Shown: in pieces, positions 49,759-58,539 of the stretch | How the letters are laid out: every line of letters starts with the position of its first letter | Position numbering within the stretch: position 1 is the first letter of the stretch | Source of the DNA: Pradoshia sp. D12 | GTDB lineage: Bacteria; Bacillota; Bacilli; Bacillales; Pradoshiaceae | Direction: 5' to 3' | NCBI RefSeq assembly: GCF_008935075.1 | Contig: NZ_CP044545.1 | Location: forward strand, 3,537,587 to 3,601,586 | DNA length: 64,000 bases | The notes under the pieces: model-generated | Database searches by the model: none | What the model was told of the DNA's origin: nothing | Seen by the model: the letters and a program-made list of their open reading frames with translations, nothing else | Program-made: the position numbers and the translations under genes

Positions 49759-50156
49759 TAAGCAGTCTCTCCTCTTATCTGTACAGGGTTCATTAGCCCT
49801 AGAATGATATAGATTAATAATCGTTCATATTTTTAAATTTCACATTAATAGTAACACTTACAAATGGACAAAACAACAGAAGGAGTGTGTACACACATGA
49901 TATTTTTGGGTTATTTTACCTCAAAATATACTTAAGTTCATAACTGAGCTTTGAAATTTTGATAGAGAAATTGCATGAAGGGCTTAAATATTGAAGAGAG
50001 GTTTCCTCATAAATGGTTAGGCTGATTTCTAATTATAATAGAATTGATACACAAACATAGTAGACTAGGTGCCTCCATAGATGAGGTTTCAATAAGTTCA
50101 AGTTTTGATTGAACGAGATGGATTTATGCCCATTTTCTGATCACAATCATTCAATG
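49759..50156. other. Intergenic region between hpf and secA
   Basis: About 400 bases with no convincing gene. A 12-bp perfect palindrome GTGTGTACACAC (49885-49896) precedes a 12-codon plus-strand frame starting at 49897; the AGAAGGAG ahead of it is too far for a good ribosome site. The region must contain the secA promoter on the minus strand, but I cannot place it. Confidence 0.35.
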
Positions 50157-50183
50157 AAAAAGCAGCCCCCTTACAGGAGCTGC
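50156..50183 (-). terminator. Terminator of hpf
   Basis: GCAGCTCC/GGGGCTGC with one G-T pair (50176-50183 and 50162-50169), followed by TTTTTC on the minus strand. Confidence 0.8.
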
Positions 50184-50201
50184 CCATTATCAAGTATAAA
50201 A

Positions 50202-50750
50202 TTAGCTTTGTGCTTCAATTAAGCCGTATTTGCCATCTTTACGTTTGTAAACGATGTGAGTGCCGTCAGTTTCTGCATCAGTATAGATGAAGAAATTGTG
50301 TCCTAGCATGTCCATTTGAAGAATTGCTTCTTCGCTGTCCATTGGTTTAAGATCAAAGCGTTTCACACGCACTACTTCTAATTTATCATCCTCTTCTTGC
50401 TCAACACCGACTTCTCCAGCTGGAAAAGTGAATAACTCTTTACCGCTTTCACGAGAACGACGGTTAACTTTTGTTTTATATTTACGAATTTGTCTTTCCA
50501 ATTTATCGTTAATTAAATCGATACCTGCATACATATCTGTATTTGTTTCCTCTGCACGTAGCACTAGGTTAGGTAGCGGAATAGTGATTTCAACTTTTGT
50601 TGTTTTATCATTGTACACCTTCAGATTGACATGTACGTTTGCATCAGGTGTTTCTGTAAAGTATCTTTCCAATTTTCCGATTTTTTTCTCTACATATTCT
50701 CTGATTGCTGGAGTTACCTCAATGTTTTCACCACGAATGTTATAATTCAT
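50202..50750 (-). CDS. hpf: Ribosome hibernation-promoting factor, long form
   Basis: 182 aa. N-terminal S30AE/YfiA domain (about 1-100, beginning MNYNIRGENIEVTPAIREYVEKKIG) binds the decoding centre. The C-terminal dimerisation domain (about 120-180, VRVKRFDLKPMDSEEAILQM) forms 100S ribosomes. AAAGGAGGAC precedes the ATG. B. subtilis YvyD has the same place between fliT and secA and is controlled by SigB and SigH; both promoter types are visible here. Confidence 0.96.
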   Translation of the reverse strand: MNYNIRGENIEVTPAIREYVEKKIGKLERYFTETPDANVHVNLKVYNDKTTKVEITIPLPNLVLRAEETNTDMYAGIDLINDKLERQIRKYKTKVNRRSRESGKELFTFPAGEVGVEQEEDDKLEVVRVKRFDLKPMDSEEAILQMDMLGHNFFIYTDAETDGTHIVYKRKDGKYGLIEAQS

Positions 50751-50786
50751 AAGTGAGTCCTCCTTTTCTACTCTATAACTATTAAT

Positions 50787-50814
50787 ATTCTCTAATCCCT
50801 TTTAAAAATCCTGC
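50787..50814 (-). promoter_or_regulatory. SigH promoter of hpf
   Basis: GCAGGATTT, 12 bases, AGAGAAT on the minus strand: an exact fit to RNAGGAWWW-N11/12-RNNGAAT. It lies about 37 bases upstream of the start codon. Confidence 0.75.
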
Positions 50815-50874
50815 CTATATCGACAATTTGTTTAAGTTTAAATATTCAGGATTTTCAAGGAATTCATATATAGT

Positions 50875-50900
50875 ATACCCTATTCAACAACAAAAAAGCA
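50875..50900 (-). promoter_or_regulatory. Possible SigB promoter of hpf
   Basis: A perfect SigB -10 (GGGTAT on the minus strand, 50875-50880). The expected GTTTAA-like -35 is poor (TGCTTT or GCTTTT at 13-14 bases), so only half the signal is there. Confidence 0.45.
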
Positions 50901-50930
50901 CTACTTCTCATGATAATTCATTTGAGGTAA

Positions 50931-51284
50931 TCATTTCCTCTTATCGTAATAAACTCCATCTGTCAAAATCGCCTCATAGGGGTTGGCATATTTTTGATTA
51001 TGCTGCTTTTGCTCCCGTACCATTTTAAGGTTCCGAGCCACTTCCATTCTCCGTTTGGCCATTGCTTTCGCCAGTTCTTCATTCAGCTTCACACATAACT
51101 CGCCAAGCTTTTTTTCCTCGTCAGTAAAAGGAGGCTGTATGTCTTTTTGCAGACTTTCCCGAATACGAATGATTTCATCCAGCCTAGAAATAGCGATCTC
51201 GCGGTCTTTTTCCCAGCTCAAATCACTTAATACCTCTATCGCTTCCCTTGTTACCTGAAAATATTCCCGCAGTGCACTCATCAT
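50931..51284 (-). CDS. fliT: Flagellar chaperone FliT-like protein
   Basis: 117 aa, all-helical. IQPPFTDEEKKLGE in the middle and YANPYEAILTDGVYYDKRK at the end resemble the 'ITKPYTEEE' and 'Y.PY....DG.FYDK' segments of Bacillus FliT. Probably a secretion chaperone for the cap protein FliD. Start at ATG 51284 with GAGGAG eight bases upstream. A terminator lies only 27 bases upstream, so transcription must read through it or start very close by. Confidence 0.8.
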   Translation of the reverse strand: MMSALREYFQVTREAIEVLSDLSWEKDREIAISRLDEIIRIRESLQKDIQPPFTDEEKKLGELCVKLNEELAKAMAKRRMEVARNLKMVREQKQHNQKYANPYEAILTDGVYYDKRK

Positions 51285-51310
51285 AAACCGAGCTCCTCTG
51301 TCTCTCATTT

Positions 51311-51342
51311 AAAAAAGCCCTGACTTCTGTAAAAGCCAAGGC
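51311..51342 (-). terminator. Terminator between yaaR and fliT
   Basis: 9-bp stem with two G-T pairs (GCCTTGGCT/AGTCAGGGC; 51334-51342 and 51317-51325) followed by TTTTTT on the minus strand. It closes the ylqG-ylqH-fliS2-flagellin-yaaR module. Confidence 0.8.
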
Positions 51343-51352
51343 CAAACCCCCA

Positions 51353-51790
51353 TTACGTATAAATATTAATGAGCATTCCTTGGATTTCGCCAATCATGCC
51401 TAATAAATGTATACGTTTATCTTCCTTATCAAGGACTGCATTTGTGAGGTCAACCAGCTTTTTATCCACTTCTTTTACAAGCTTATACACCTTTGCTGAT
51501 CCACGATGATTAAAACCGCGATGCTCCTCTAATTGCAGCCCATTTTTTACGGCATCATCTAAAAAGTCTTTCACAAGCTTCTTATATTTTCGTAAATAAT
51601 CAACCGACTGAGTTTCACCGAGCCTCTTGCCCTGCTCCTCAATCTCCTGCATTTTCCGTGTCAATCGCTCAAGAGTCAAATCATTGCGCCTGGTTCCCAT
51701 AACCTCTTTAAAGGCAATGGAATCCTTCGCTACCTCTTCCTTAGAACTAACCTTTTGCAAACCAGTCCTGCCTACTCTTTGTACCTCCAT
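51353..51790 (-). CDS. YaaR family protein (DUF327)
   Basis: 145 aa, helical, ending in EIQGMLINIYT, the conserved tail of YaaR proteins; the centre KYKKLVKDFLDDAVKNGLQL also fits. In B. subtilis yaaR is near tmk, away from flagellar genes. Here it follows a flagellin gene by 18 bases, suggesting a flagellar or secretion-related role. Biochemical function unknown. Confidence 0.82.
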   Translation of the reverse strand: MEVQRVGRTGLQKVSSKEEVAKDSIAFKEVMGTRRNDLTLERLTRKMQEIEEQGKRLGETQSVDYLRKYKKLVKDFLDDAVKNGLQLEEHRGFNHRGSAKVYKLVKEVDKKLVDLTNAVLDKEDKRIHLLGMIGEIQGMLINIYT

Positions 51791-51808
51791 GAGATCACCT
51801 CAACTTTG

Positions 51809-52633
51809 TTACTTCAATAATTGTAGCACACCCTGTGGAAGTTGGTTGGCTTGTGCTAACATGGCCTGTGCTGCCTGATTTAAAATGGTATTCTTTGTGA
51901 ACTCAGTCATCTCAAGAGCCATGTCTACATCGCGAATCCGTGATTCTGCAGAGGTTACGTTTTCACTCATTGTTTGTAAATTCGTAATCGTATGCTCCAG
52001 ACGATTCTGCATCGCACCTAAGTTGGAACGCTCAGCAGAAACGGCCGCGATCGCTGCATCAATTTTTGAAAGAGCAGCATTCGCAGCCTCTGCTGTTTTC
52101 ACATTTAATGGTGCAGCTGCGGTTCCTAATCCGAGTTCTTCAGCATTCATTTTATTTATCGTTAACTCAATCGTTTGGCCTGCGTTGGCTCCTATTTGAA
52201 AACTAAATTCAGATTGGCTTCCATCTAATAGTTTCGCACTATTAAACTCAGTCGTCTCACTCACACGCTCAATTTCTGCTGTAAGCTGATTATACTCTTC
52301 CTGGATGGCTTCACGATCTTCATTCGTATAAGTCCCATTCGCGCTTTGAACCGTTAATTCTCTCATACGCTGCAGCATTTCGTGGACAGATGACAAGGAG
52401 CCTTCTGCAGTTTGAATGAGAGAAACTCCATCAAGGGCATTTCGTTCCGCCATATTTAGACCGCGAATTTGTGAACGCATTTTCTCTGAAATAGCTAGTC
52501 CCGCTGCATCATCGGACGCTTTATTAATACGAAGTCCTGAAGATAGCTTTTCTAAGCTTTTATTTGTATTGGTTGTATTAGTTGATAGATTACGATAGGC
52601 GTTCAAGGCAGAAATATTATGATTAATTTTCAT
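51809..52633 (-). CDS. Flagellin (third paralogue)
   Basis: 274 aa. Conserved N-terminal D0/D1 (KINHNISALNAYRNLSTNT, KASDDAAGLAISEKMRSQIRGL) and C-terminal D1/D0 (ESRIRDVDMALEMTEFTKN...QAMLAQANQLPQGVLQLLK). The middle is short, so there is no large surface domain. N-terminus is KINHN where the other two begin IINHN, and the C-terminus is LLK rather than LLR. It has its own FliS-like gene 20 bases upstream. No CsrA hairpin is seen in its leader. Confidence 0.95.
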   Translation of the reverse strand: MKINHNISALNAYRNLSTNTTNTNKSLEKLSSGLRINKASDDAAGLAISEKMRSQIRGLNMAERNALDGVSLIQTAEGSLSSVHEMLQRMRELTVQSANGTYTNEDREAIQEEYNQLTAEIERVSETTEFNSAKLLDGSQSEFSFQIGANAGQTIELTINKMNAEELGLGTAAAPLNVKTAEAANAALSKIDAAIAAVSAERSNLGAMQNRLEHTITNLQTMSENVTSAESRIRDVDMALEMTEFTKNTILNQAAQAMLAQANQLPQGVLQLLK

Positions 52634-52653
52634 GGAAATGCTCCCTCATTCTA

Positions 52654-53079
52654 TTAGAATTTTTTCCTCATCACGTTATTTTCATAGGCCGATACCATCT
52701 TAATTAACGAATCAGCCTTTGCATTATTTTTCAATTGCATGGCATCATTCCAGGCTGTGGATAGAGTCTCAACGATTTTGATCAGGAATGAAATGCTATC
52801 CGTATTCTTAGTTAGATTTACCCGGATCAGCTCATCAGCCAGGAAATTATAGAGGGTGTCCAAATTCTCCGTAATTGGGCCTGCTTCATACCGAAGTCCC
52901 ACACCAAGACGATGAACGATATCACCGGCCCTTTGCAGGCTTTTATTAGCCTGGAATAAATTAGACTCATCTATTTGATCAATGGCCTCATATAAATTGG
53001 TTAATAGTCCTTCATACAGCAATGCCGTTAATTCCTGAGATGATTTTTGCACAATAAGTTCCTCTGTTAAAAATTCCAT
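52654..53079 (-). CDS. FliS-like flagellin export chaperone (second copy)
   Basis: 141 aa, helical. SQELTALLYEGLLTNLYEAIDQID and NLDTLYNFLADELIRVNLTK follow the FliS pattern (LTLMLYNGCLKFI in the other copy). GGAGG precedes the ATG. Position directly before the third flagellin suggests a dedicated chaperone for it. Confidence 0.8.
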   Translation of the reverse strand: MEFLTEELIVQKSSQELTALLYEGLLTNLYEAIDQIDESNLFQANKSLQRAGDIVHRLGVGLRYEAGPITENLDTLYNFLADELIRVNLTKNTDSISFLIKIVETLSTAWNDAMQLKNNAKADSLIKMVSAYENNVMRKKF

Positions 53080-53121
53080 TCACAAAAACCTCCATATCCT
53101 CTTATTTTATATATCGACGGG

Positions 53122-53421
53122 CTAGTTATATTGTTTATCGAGCTCTTCTAATAAAAGGAGGATTTCAGCAATCACTGCATAAAGCTGCGGAGGAATTGAA
53201 TCTCCAAGATCAATGTCTAAAAGATGGCTGACCAATGACTCATCCTCCTGCAGATGGATATCATTTTTCTTAGCCGTTTCAATAATCCTTCTGGCTACTT
53301 CCCCAGTTCCCTGAGCGACTAACTGCGGGGCCTCTCCATTTTGTTCTTCGTACCTGATGACGGCAGCGGTCGGTCCATTCATCTTTTTACGGTTCATTTG
53401 ATTGAAATATTGCTGTCTCAT
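53122..53421 (-). CDS. ylqH: FlhB C-terminal-like protein (YlqH)
   Basis: 99 aa, resembling the cytoplasmic part of the export switch protein FlhB: AAVIRYEEQNGEAPQLVAQGTGEVARRI, then EDESLVSHLLDIDLGDSIPPQLYAVIAEIL. The NPTH autocleavage motif of true FlhB is replaced by GPTA, so it is not a self-cleaving switch. B. subtilis YlqH has the same form and is also encoded next to ylqG, but far from late flagellar genes. An internal ATG at 53397 is a possible start. Confidence 0.85.
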   Translation of the reverse strand: MRQQYFNQMNRKKMNGPTAAVIRYEEQNGEAPQLVAQGTGEVARRIIETAKKNDIHLQEDESLVSHLLDIDLGDSIPPQLYAVIAEILLLLEELDKQYN

Positions 53422-55634
53422 ATCGTTATGTCATACCCCTTTTTCGTAAAGGCTGTTTGGACTGTTGGACTTGCCTCTCGTTCTGAGCTCTTCGTTTCCA
53501 CGGTCATCGGTTTAAATTGAACCGAGCCAATCGAATAACCAATTTCCTTGAACCGATCAAGCGATGAATCCGATATCCGAGTCATTGATTGCTGTAAATC
53601 TTCCTTATCACTTTTAAAGGTTAGGAACAAATTTCGATTGGTTGCCGTCAGCGAAATCCCAATCTCACCAAGCCGCTTGGTCTCCATCACAAAGTAAAGG
53701 CTGCAGTTCTCCCAATCAATTTGATCCTTATCAGATTGAGAGTTTACAAATACTTTCACATTCTCAACTTCCTTATGAAGTAAAAGCGGAAGCTGCATGG
53801 CCAGATTCTGCATACCGGATGAGTCAGGCTTAGCTAGAAGCTGCTGACCGGTTAGATTTTGAACAGCCTGTTCCACCTGCTGAGCCAGCTTCGGATTAAG
53901 CTGGTCAGATTGCAAGATCGAAAGCAGAGAGGATTTTACAGTTTGCGGCATTTCAGGCTGTTTTCCATTCAAAAAAGATTTCGCCACCTCATGTTCATTC
54001 ATCATCCCAAGTTTCCGAATCAGCTCCAGCACATTACGTCCAGACTGCTCTGGCTTTGCACCTTGAGTAAATACATCTTCACCGACATTACTCGTCACGC
54101 CTGCCACAAAATGCTTAACTTTAACATCAGACGGTTTAAACAAAAGACCTTCTACGGATGCTTTAACTTCCTTCACGATCTGGTTCGCCTCAAGGGACTT
54201 TCCACTCATAAGAAAATTCTTTGCTTCCTGCAATCTGCTGCTAGCCTGCAGGAGCTTCTTCTCCGTCGACATATCGGTATAAAGCATAAATTCACCTTTT
54301 AAAATAGCTTGATCGAGTTGCTTAATGGTAGATTCCAAGACCTGCTTAACCTGGGGCTGTTTTTGCTCCATCATTTTGATAGACTGATCCAAGTTTCTCG
54401 TAATCTCTCTTTTTATATGTTTAAAATCGATCGTAAGCTGAGATAGCTTTTTACTAATTTCAGTAACAATCACATCTTTTGATGAGAGATTCAGACCCTG
54501 GATGATCTGATTGATTGCATTCTGCTCAGATTCGGTTAATGAGTTGGCCGGTTTTACATCCATTAATTTTGGGTTTTCCTCCTGCATGATTGATAATGCC
54601 GTCATCAGTTCTTTGCGGGCTAATAATTCTCTACCCTTGGACACAAGCTCTGTTGCCTTTTCAACCACTCCTGTCAGACGTTCAATACCTTCAAATAGTT
54701 TCGCAGAGTCACCACTCAGAAATTCCGTTGCTTTTGCAAAGACCATCGCCATGGAAGAATCCTTTTGAACACTTTTCATCAAATCCATTACTTCCTTGCC
54801 ATGAACAGAAACCTCCATATTCACTGGAGTGACTGCTACCTTGCTTTTATCAATGAGGGAAAGAATTTGAAGTAAAGCTTCTTTACCAGCCTGCAGAGAT
54901 TTTAAGATGGCACTCTTTTCAGCTTGAGAAAGATCTGGTGAATCCTTTATAAATTTCATCACCTGTTCAGTGATTTTGGCAGAATCCTGTTGGTGTATGA
55001 TGGCTGATTTTAAATCGCGGATTGTAGTTATCGGCAGATGAATAGATGGTGTAGAAATCCTCGAAATCTCCGGAAGCTCTTTTCCAATCTCACTGACCAT
55101 CTTCCCAATCGATTCACCATGCAAGGCAGAGTGAATTGCTTTCAGCTCATGATTGCGTACCTCTAACTGACGCTCCGCCAAAGCCGTAATGGTAGCTAAT
55201 TTTTGCTCCACTGTCCCCGCCTCTGTGTTCATAAAGCGCTGAATCGTCTGTAAACTATCTTTAGAAAGCGGATAACCTTTTTCCTGCAAAATTTGCACAG
55301 CCTGACGGAAGTCTTTATTAGATGCATCAACACCGGCCGCTTTCAGAATCTCTTCAACCTTGGTAGGAGCCTGGCCTTCTGCTGCGGGCTGACTTGTTGA
55401 AAGAGTTTTAACCGTTAATTGGTCATTGTTAATTGCTGTAATCTCAACTTGAGCCTTGTTCTGTGCCGGCACTCCATTTTCAAACGCCATGCTCATCTCT
55501 TTCCCTTTTAAAGAAACAACAGCTGTATTAACGGATACCCGTTCTTTAATGGTTACAGACTGAATCTGTCCAACTGAATATTGATTGCTTTTTCCGTTTA
55601 AGCTATGCCCCGAATGGATTGCTTGAATCTGCAT
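53418..55634 (-). CDS. ylqG: Large YlqG-like protein, possibly flagellar hook-length-control related
   Basis: About 738 aa, no signal peptide. Long helical, Gln/Ser/Lys-rich body with a C-terminal domain (IDWENCSLYFVMETKRLGEIGISLTATNRN) reminiscent of the FliK hook-length C-terminal fold. Start ATG at 55634 behind GGAGAGTG; a frame to 55718 lacks a ribosome site. Overlaps ylqH (ATGA). Upstream on the minus strand GCCGATTA (near 55808) resembles a SigD -10 without a good -35. Paired with ylqH as in B. subtilis; function unproven. Confidence 0.75.
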   Translation of the reverse strand: MQIQAIHSGHSLNGKSNQYSVGQIQSVTIKERVSVNTAVVSLKGKEMSMAFENGVPAQNKAQVEITAINNDQLTVKTLSTSQPAAEGQAPTKVEEILKAAGVDASNKDFRQAVQILQEKGYPLSKDSLQTIQRFMNTEAGTVEQKLATITALAERQLEVRNHELKAIHSALHGESIGKMVSEIGKELPEISRISTPSIHLPITTIRDLKSAIIHQQDSAKITEQVMKFIKDSPDLSQAEKSAILKSLQAGKEALLQILSLIDKSKVAVTPVNMEVSVHGKEVMDLMKSVQKDSSMAMVFAKATEFLSGDSAKLFEGIERLTGVVEKATELVSKGRELLARKELMTALSIMQEENPKLMDVKPANSLTESEQNAINQIIQGLNLSSKDVIVTEISKKLSQLTIDFKHIKREITRNLDQSIKMMEQKQPQVKQVLESTIKQLDQAILKGEFMLYTDMSTEKKLLQASSRLQEAKNFLMSGKSLEANQIVKEVKASVEGLLFKPSDVKVKHFVAGVTSNVGEDVFTQGAKPEQSGRNVLELIRKLGMMNEHEVAKSFLNGKQPEMPQTVKSSLLSILQSDQLNPKLAQQVEQAVQNLTGQQLLAKPDSSGMQNLAMQLPLLLHKEVENVKVFVNSQSDKDQIDWENCSLYFVMETKRLGEIGISLTATNRNLFLTFKSDKEDLQQSMTRISDSSLDRFKEIGYSIGSVQFKPMTVETKSSEREASPTVQTAFTKKGYDITI

Positions 55635-55870
55635 TGCGTTCACTCTCCGTCCAAATTCCTTATTCTTTTTATCGGTAAATTGCCTACAAATATTAGTTTG
55701 TGATAAAGAAATAGACACAATTTCCTAGTTTGCCTAAGCACTAATATTCGTTAAAAAGAACAAAAATTTCTTAATATACAACAAAACGCTTGCTATGACA
55801 GAAATAATCGGCAATAATGGGTATAAATAACACATAAGGGTTTTTAATCAAAATGGAAGAAGGATGAGAA

Positions 55871-56074
55871 ATGAAAAGGGGTAAAAGTATCCATATACTG
55901 AATGGCTTACTAGTTGTATTAATCATATTTAACATCTATTCTTTCATAACTGGAAGATTACAAGGATTGAACTTAGCCATTCTTGGATCTGTGCAAATTC
56001 TCATGATTGGTATTATTAATAGTGTGCATCATATGTGGATCACTCATATAGAAGATCAAGATATAGTCGAGTAA
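55871..56074 (+). CDS. Small two-helix membrane protein
   Basis: 67 aa: a basic start, two hydrophobic helices (ILNGLLVVLIIFNIYSFITG and LAILGSVQILMIGIINSVHH) and a short acidic tail. AAGGATG lies at suitable distance from the ATG and a strong terminator follows, so the gene is probably real. It is the only plus-strand gene within the flagellar block. Family not recognised. Confidence 0.65.
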   Translation: MKRGKSIHILNGLLVVLIIFNIYSFITGRLQGLNLAILGSVQILMIGIINSVHHMWITHIEDQDIVE

Positions 56075-56085
56075 TATAGAAAGAA

Positions 56086-56127
56086 AAGGGCCGAAAGATG
56101 AACAATCTACTTCATCTTTCGGCCCTT
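56086..56127. terminator. Strong bidirectional terminator
   Basis: 17-bp perfect stem (56086-56102 and 56111-56127), loop of eight bases, T-rich on both sides. It serves the small membrane protein gene on plus and fliS on minus. Confidence 0.95.
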
Positions 56128-56139
56128 CTTTAAATAGAA

Positions 56140-56541
56140 TCAGGCTTGTCCGCCTGTGGAATATTGCTTTTGTCGATTAAGTTGAATAGCCTGCTTCCAT
56201 GTATCACGAAACTCTAAAACTAACTCCTCCGCCTCATCCAACATAGCAGGATTATTTTTTGTATTCGCCTCTATCAACCGACTGTTGATATAATCATACA
56301 TCGCCATCATATTTTGTGAGATCTCCATATCCATATTTAAAGTGATTCGTAATTCACTAATGATATTTTGCGCCTTTAGAAGATTCTCATGTCTGGCCTG
56401 GATTTGTTTCGACTCCATCGCAACTCGTGCAGCTTTAATAAATTTCAGGCATCCATTATACAGCATAAGCGTTAATTCTCCCGGTGAAGCAGTGGTAACA
56501 GTATTCGTTTGATAAGCCTGATACGGATTTTGTATTGCCAT
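56140..56541 (-). CDS. fliS: Flagellin export chaperone FliS
   Basis: 133 aa. Typical N-terminus AIQNPYQAYQTNTVTTASPGELTLMLYNGCLKF and helices through INSRLIEANTKNNPAMLDEAE. Binds the flagellin C-terminus before export. In B. subtilis it also aids FliW release through flagellin. It follows fliD by 21 bases; fliT, normally next, is displaced by the inserted module. Confidence 0.95.
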   Translation of the reverse strand: MAIQNPYQAYQTNTVTTASPGELTLMLYNGCLKFIKAARVAMESKQIQARHENLLKAQNIISELRITLNMDMEISQNMMAMYDYINSRLIEANTKNNPAMLDEAEELVLEFRDTWKQAIQLNRQKQYSTGGQA

Positions 56542-56562
56542 TTATACGTACACTCCTTTTTA

Positions 56563-58527
56563 TTAACCAGTCGCAAACATCGATGATAAATATCCTGATT
56601 GGCTGTTTGCCTGTTGAATTGCTTTTTCCATCGCAGTGAATTGTTTATAGTAGCGATTCTCTACCTGGACTAGCCTGTCCTCAAATCGACTAATACGATC
56701 ATCAATATTGGTTAAATCTCTTCCCATCGTAAACGTAGCATTGGTCGACAATGAGGTTCCCGCTCTTGCCTTCAGCTGGTCAGTAGCTGCAGATATATTT
56801 TTCTGCAGCTTTGATAGAATCCCATCCTCCGAAGCAAATAAAGCTTCTACACTTTCAGGATCATCCTCTAAAGCCTGTTTTAATTTGGTTTCATTGATTT
56901 CGAGTTTACCGCCTGCCATGTAATCAGAGGTTGTCGTGATTCCGATGCTGCTTAAGGATGAATACATACCTGTTGATGTATTAACCGAGCTATAAAAGCT
57001 CCCCCGCATGGAATCTAAAGCTCCATTTAAAATAGAATCATTGCGCAGCATTCCTGTCTTCGCAATATTTTCCCATTTCTCAACCTCTTTTTCACTCAAG
57101 CTATCACGTTCATCATCTGTTAAAGGTAAATAGTTTCGGTTACGTTCCTCGCTGACCTTACTTTGGATTGTTGCAATTAATTCATTGTATTTATCTACAA
57201 AGCCCTTTATGTTGTCGTACACTTTAGTAGTATCATTGTTAATTCCAACCGTAACCGCTTCAGTAAATTCACTCTTAAGCGTGAATGTGACACCATTCAT
57301 AGTGAATGTGTTACTTGCCCGCTGAGTCTCTAAACCATTAATTTTTAATAACGCATTGGAACCTGCTTTGTAATCAGCTGAAGTCAATTGAAGGGCTTGA
57401 GCTAATGATGAATTATCTATTTGAATATCCTTCAAATCTGTGGAAAAGGTACCTGTTTCTTTTCTTGTCATAGATATTTTGTCTGTAAATGAATCATAGA
57501 ACATGTTTAATCCAAGCTTTGATGAATTCACTTTACTGATTACGTTATCCAGAGATTGATCAGAAGTAATGAAGAATGTTTCACTCATCTCTCCACTTGA
57601 GGTTGTAGTCTTCATGTTCATGGCAGTATATTTTTTCGTATACTCAGCCTCTATTTCTATATCCTCACTTGCAGCAGTTTTAAGATCAACCTTACCTGTT
57701 TTGAAATTTACCGTACCAGATATAGTACCAACACTAAAGTCTCCATTTTCGTCAATCGTAACAGATTTACCCCCAACTTTCAGGGTCATAGACCCTTCAA
57801 TAATGGCTACTTTAGAAAGTTGAAAGCTTGTGGCATCTTTAGCTATAGAGATTTTTTCTACCTTTTTATTGGTTACATAGTTTACTTCGATGGCTGACCC
57901 TGATGCAGGTATATTATTTTCGAATGTAATAATTCCTTTATCAATTGAATAATTTCTAACGTCCTTACCATCGGCATCCTTCGAATATTGCTCCAACACT
58001 TTTCCTGCCACTTTTATTTGAACCTGATCATTTTGAATAGCTACAGTGTCAGGTAATTTAAGATCAATGGATGACCCGTTGGCCGTAAACTTTTGTGTTT
58101 CGACCACACCTGTTTTCCATTCGATAGCTGAAGAAAAGTTGCCCGACATGGACTCTAGGGGTTTACTGGAATCCATTTTTGGATTTTTACCAGACAATTC
58201 TATAGTTGTAAGAGAAGCAGCTTTCGCTAGTTTAACATCGGATAATTGATAACTGGTTGCGCTCGCGCCAGATGTTGCGGTGGCTGTAACCGCTGCATCA
58301 TTTGTACTGCTTGTCGTTCTGGAACGATAGGAAGAACTCAGCTTCATATTCAATACATCTTGGCGAAAATTCGTTAACAGTGTATTGATAGAACGGTAAT
58401 CATCACGTTTCCACTCAAGTGTCTGTTTATTTTGCTTTAATTTATCTAAAGGGATTCTTTCAGCCTGCATCAGCTGTTTAACCATCGTATCGGTATCTAT
58501 ACCACTAGCTAAACCGGAAATACGCAT
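56563..58527 (-). CDS. fliD: Flagellar filament cap protein FliD, enlarged
   Basis: 654 aa; B. subtilis FliD is about 500. N-terminal ISGLASGIDTDTMVKQLMQAERIPL and C-terminal coiled coil (DRISRFEDRLVQVENRYYKQFTAMEKAIQ) are conserved. The excess lies at about 105-310 and contains two similar beta-rich units: VQIKVAGKV...GIITFENNIPASGSAIEVNY and MTLKVGGKS...GTVNFKTGKVDLKTAASEDI. These are probably extra surface domains on the cap. Confidence 0.95.
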   Translation of the reverse strand: MRISGLASGIDTDTMVKQLMQAERIPLDKLKQNKQTLEWKRDDYRSINTLLTNFRQDVLNMKLSSSYRSRTTSSTNDAAVTATATSGASATSYQLSDVKLAKAASLTTIELSGKNPKMDSSKPLESMSGNFSSAIEWKTGVVETQKFTANGSSIDLKLPDTVAIQNDQVQIKVAGKVLEQYSKDADGKDVRNYSIDKGIITFENNIPASGSAIEVNYVTNKKVEKISIAKDATSFQLSKVAIIEGSMTLKVGGKSVTIDENGDFSVGTISGTVNFKTGKVDLKTAASEDIEIEAEYTKKYTAMNMKTTTSSGEMSETFFITSDQSLDNVISKVNSSKLGLNMFYDSFTDKISMTRKETGTFSTDLKDIQIDNSSLAQALQLTSADYKAGSNALLKINGLETQRASNTFTMNGVTFTLKSEFTEAVTVGINNDTTKVYDNIKGFVDKYNELIATIQSKVSEERNRNYLPLTDDERDSLSEKEVEKWENIAKTGMLRNDSILNGALDSMRGSFYSSVNTSTGMYSSLSSIGITTTSDYMAGGKLEINETKLKQALEDDPESVEALFASEDGILSKLQKNISAATDQLKARAGTSLSTNATFTMGRDLTNIDDRISRFEDRLVQVENRYYKQFTAMEKAIQQANSQSGYLSSMFATG

Positions 58528-58539
58528 TTTTTCACATCC

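Noticed and set aside
49897-49935. 12-codon plus-strand frame after GTGTGTACACAC
   Set aside because: Too short, spacing from AGAAGGAG too long, no recognisable content; only the palindrome is noted.
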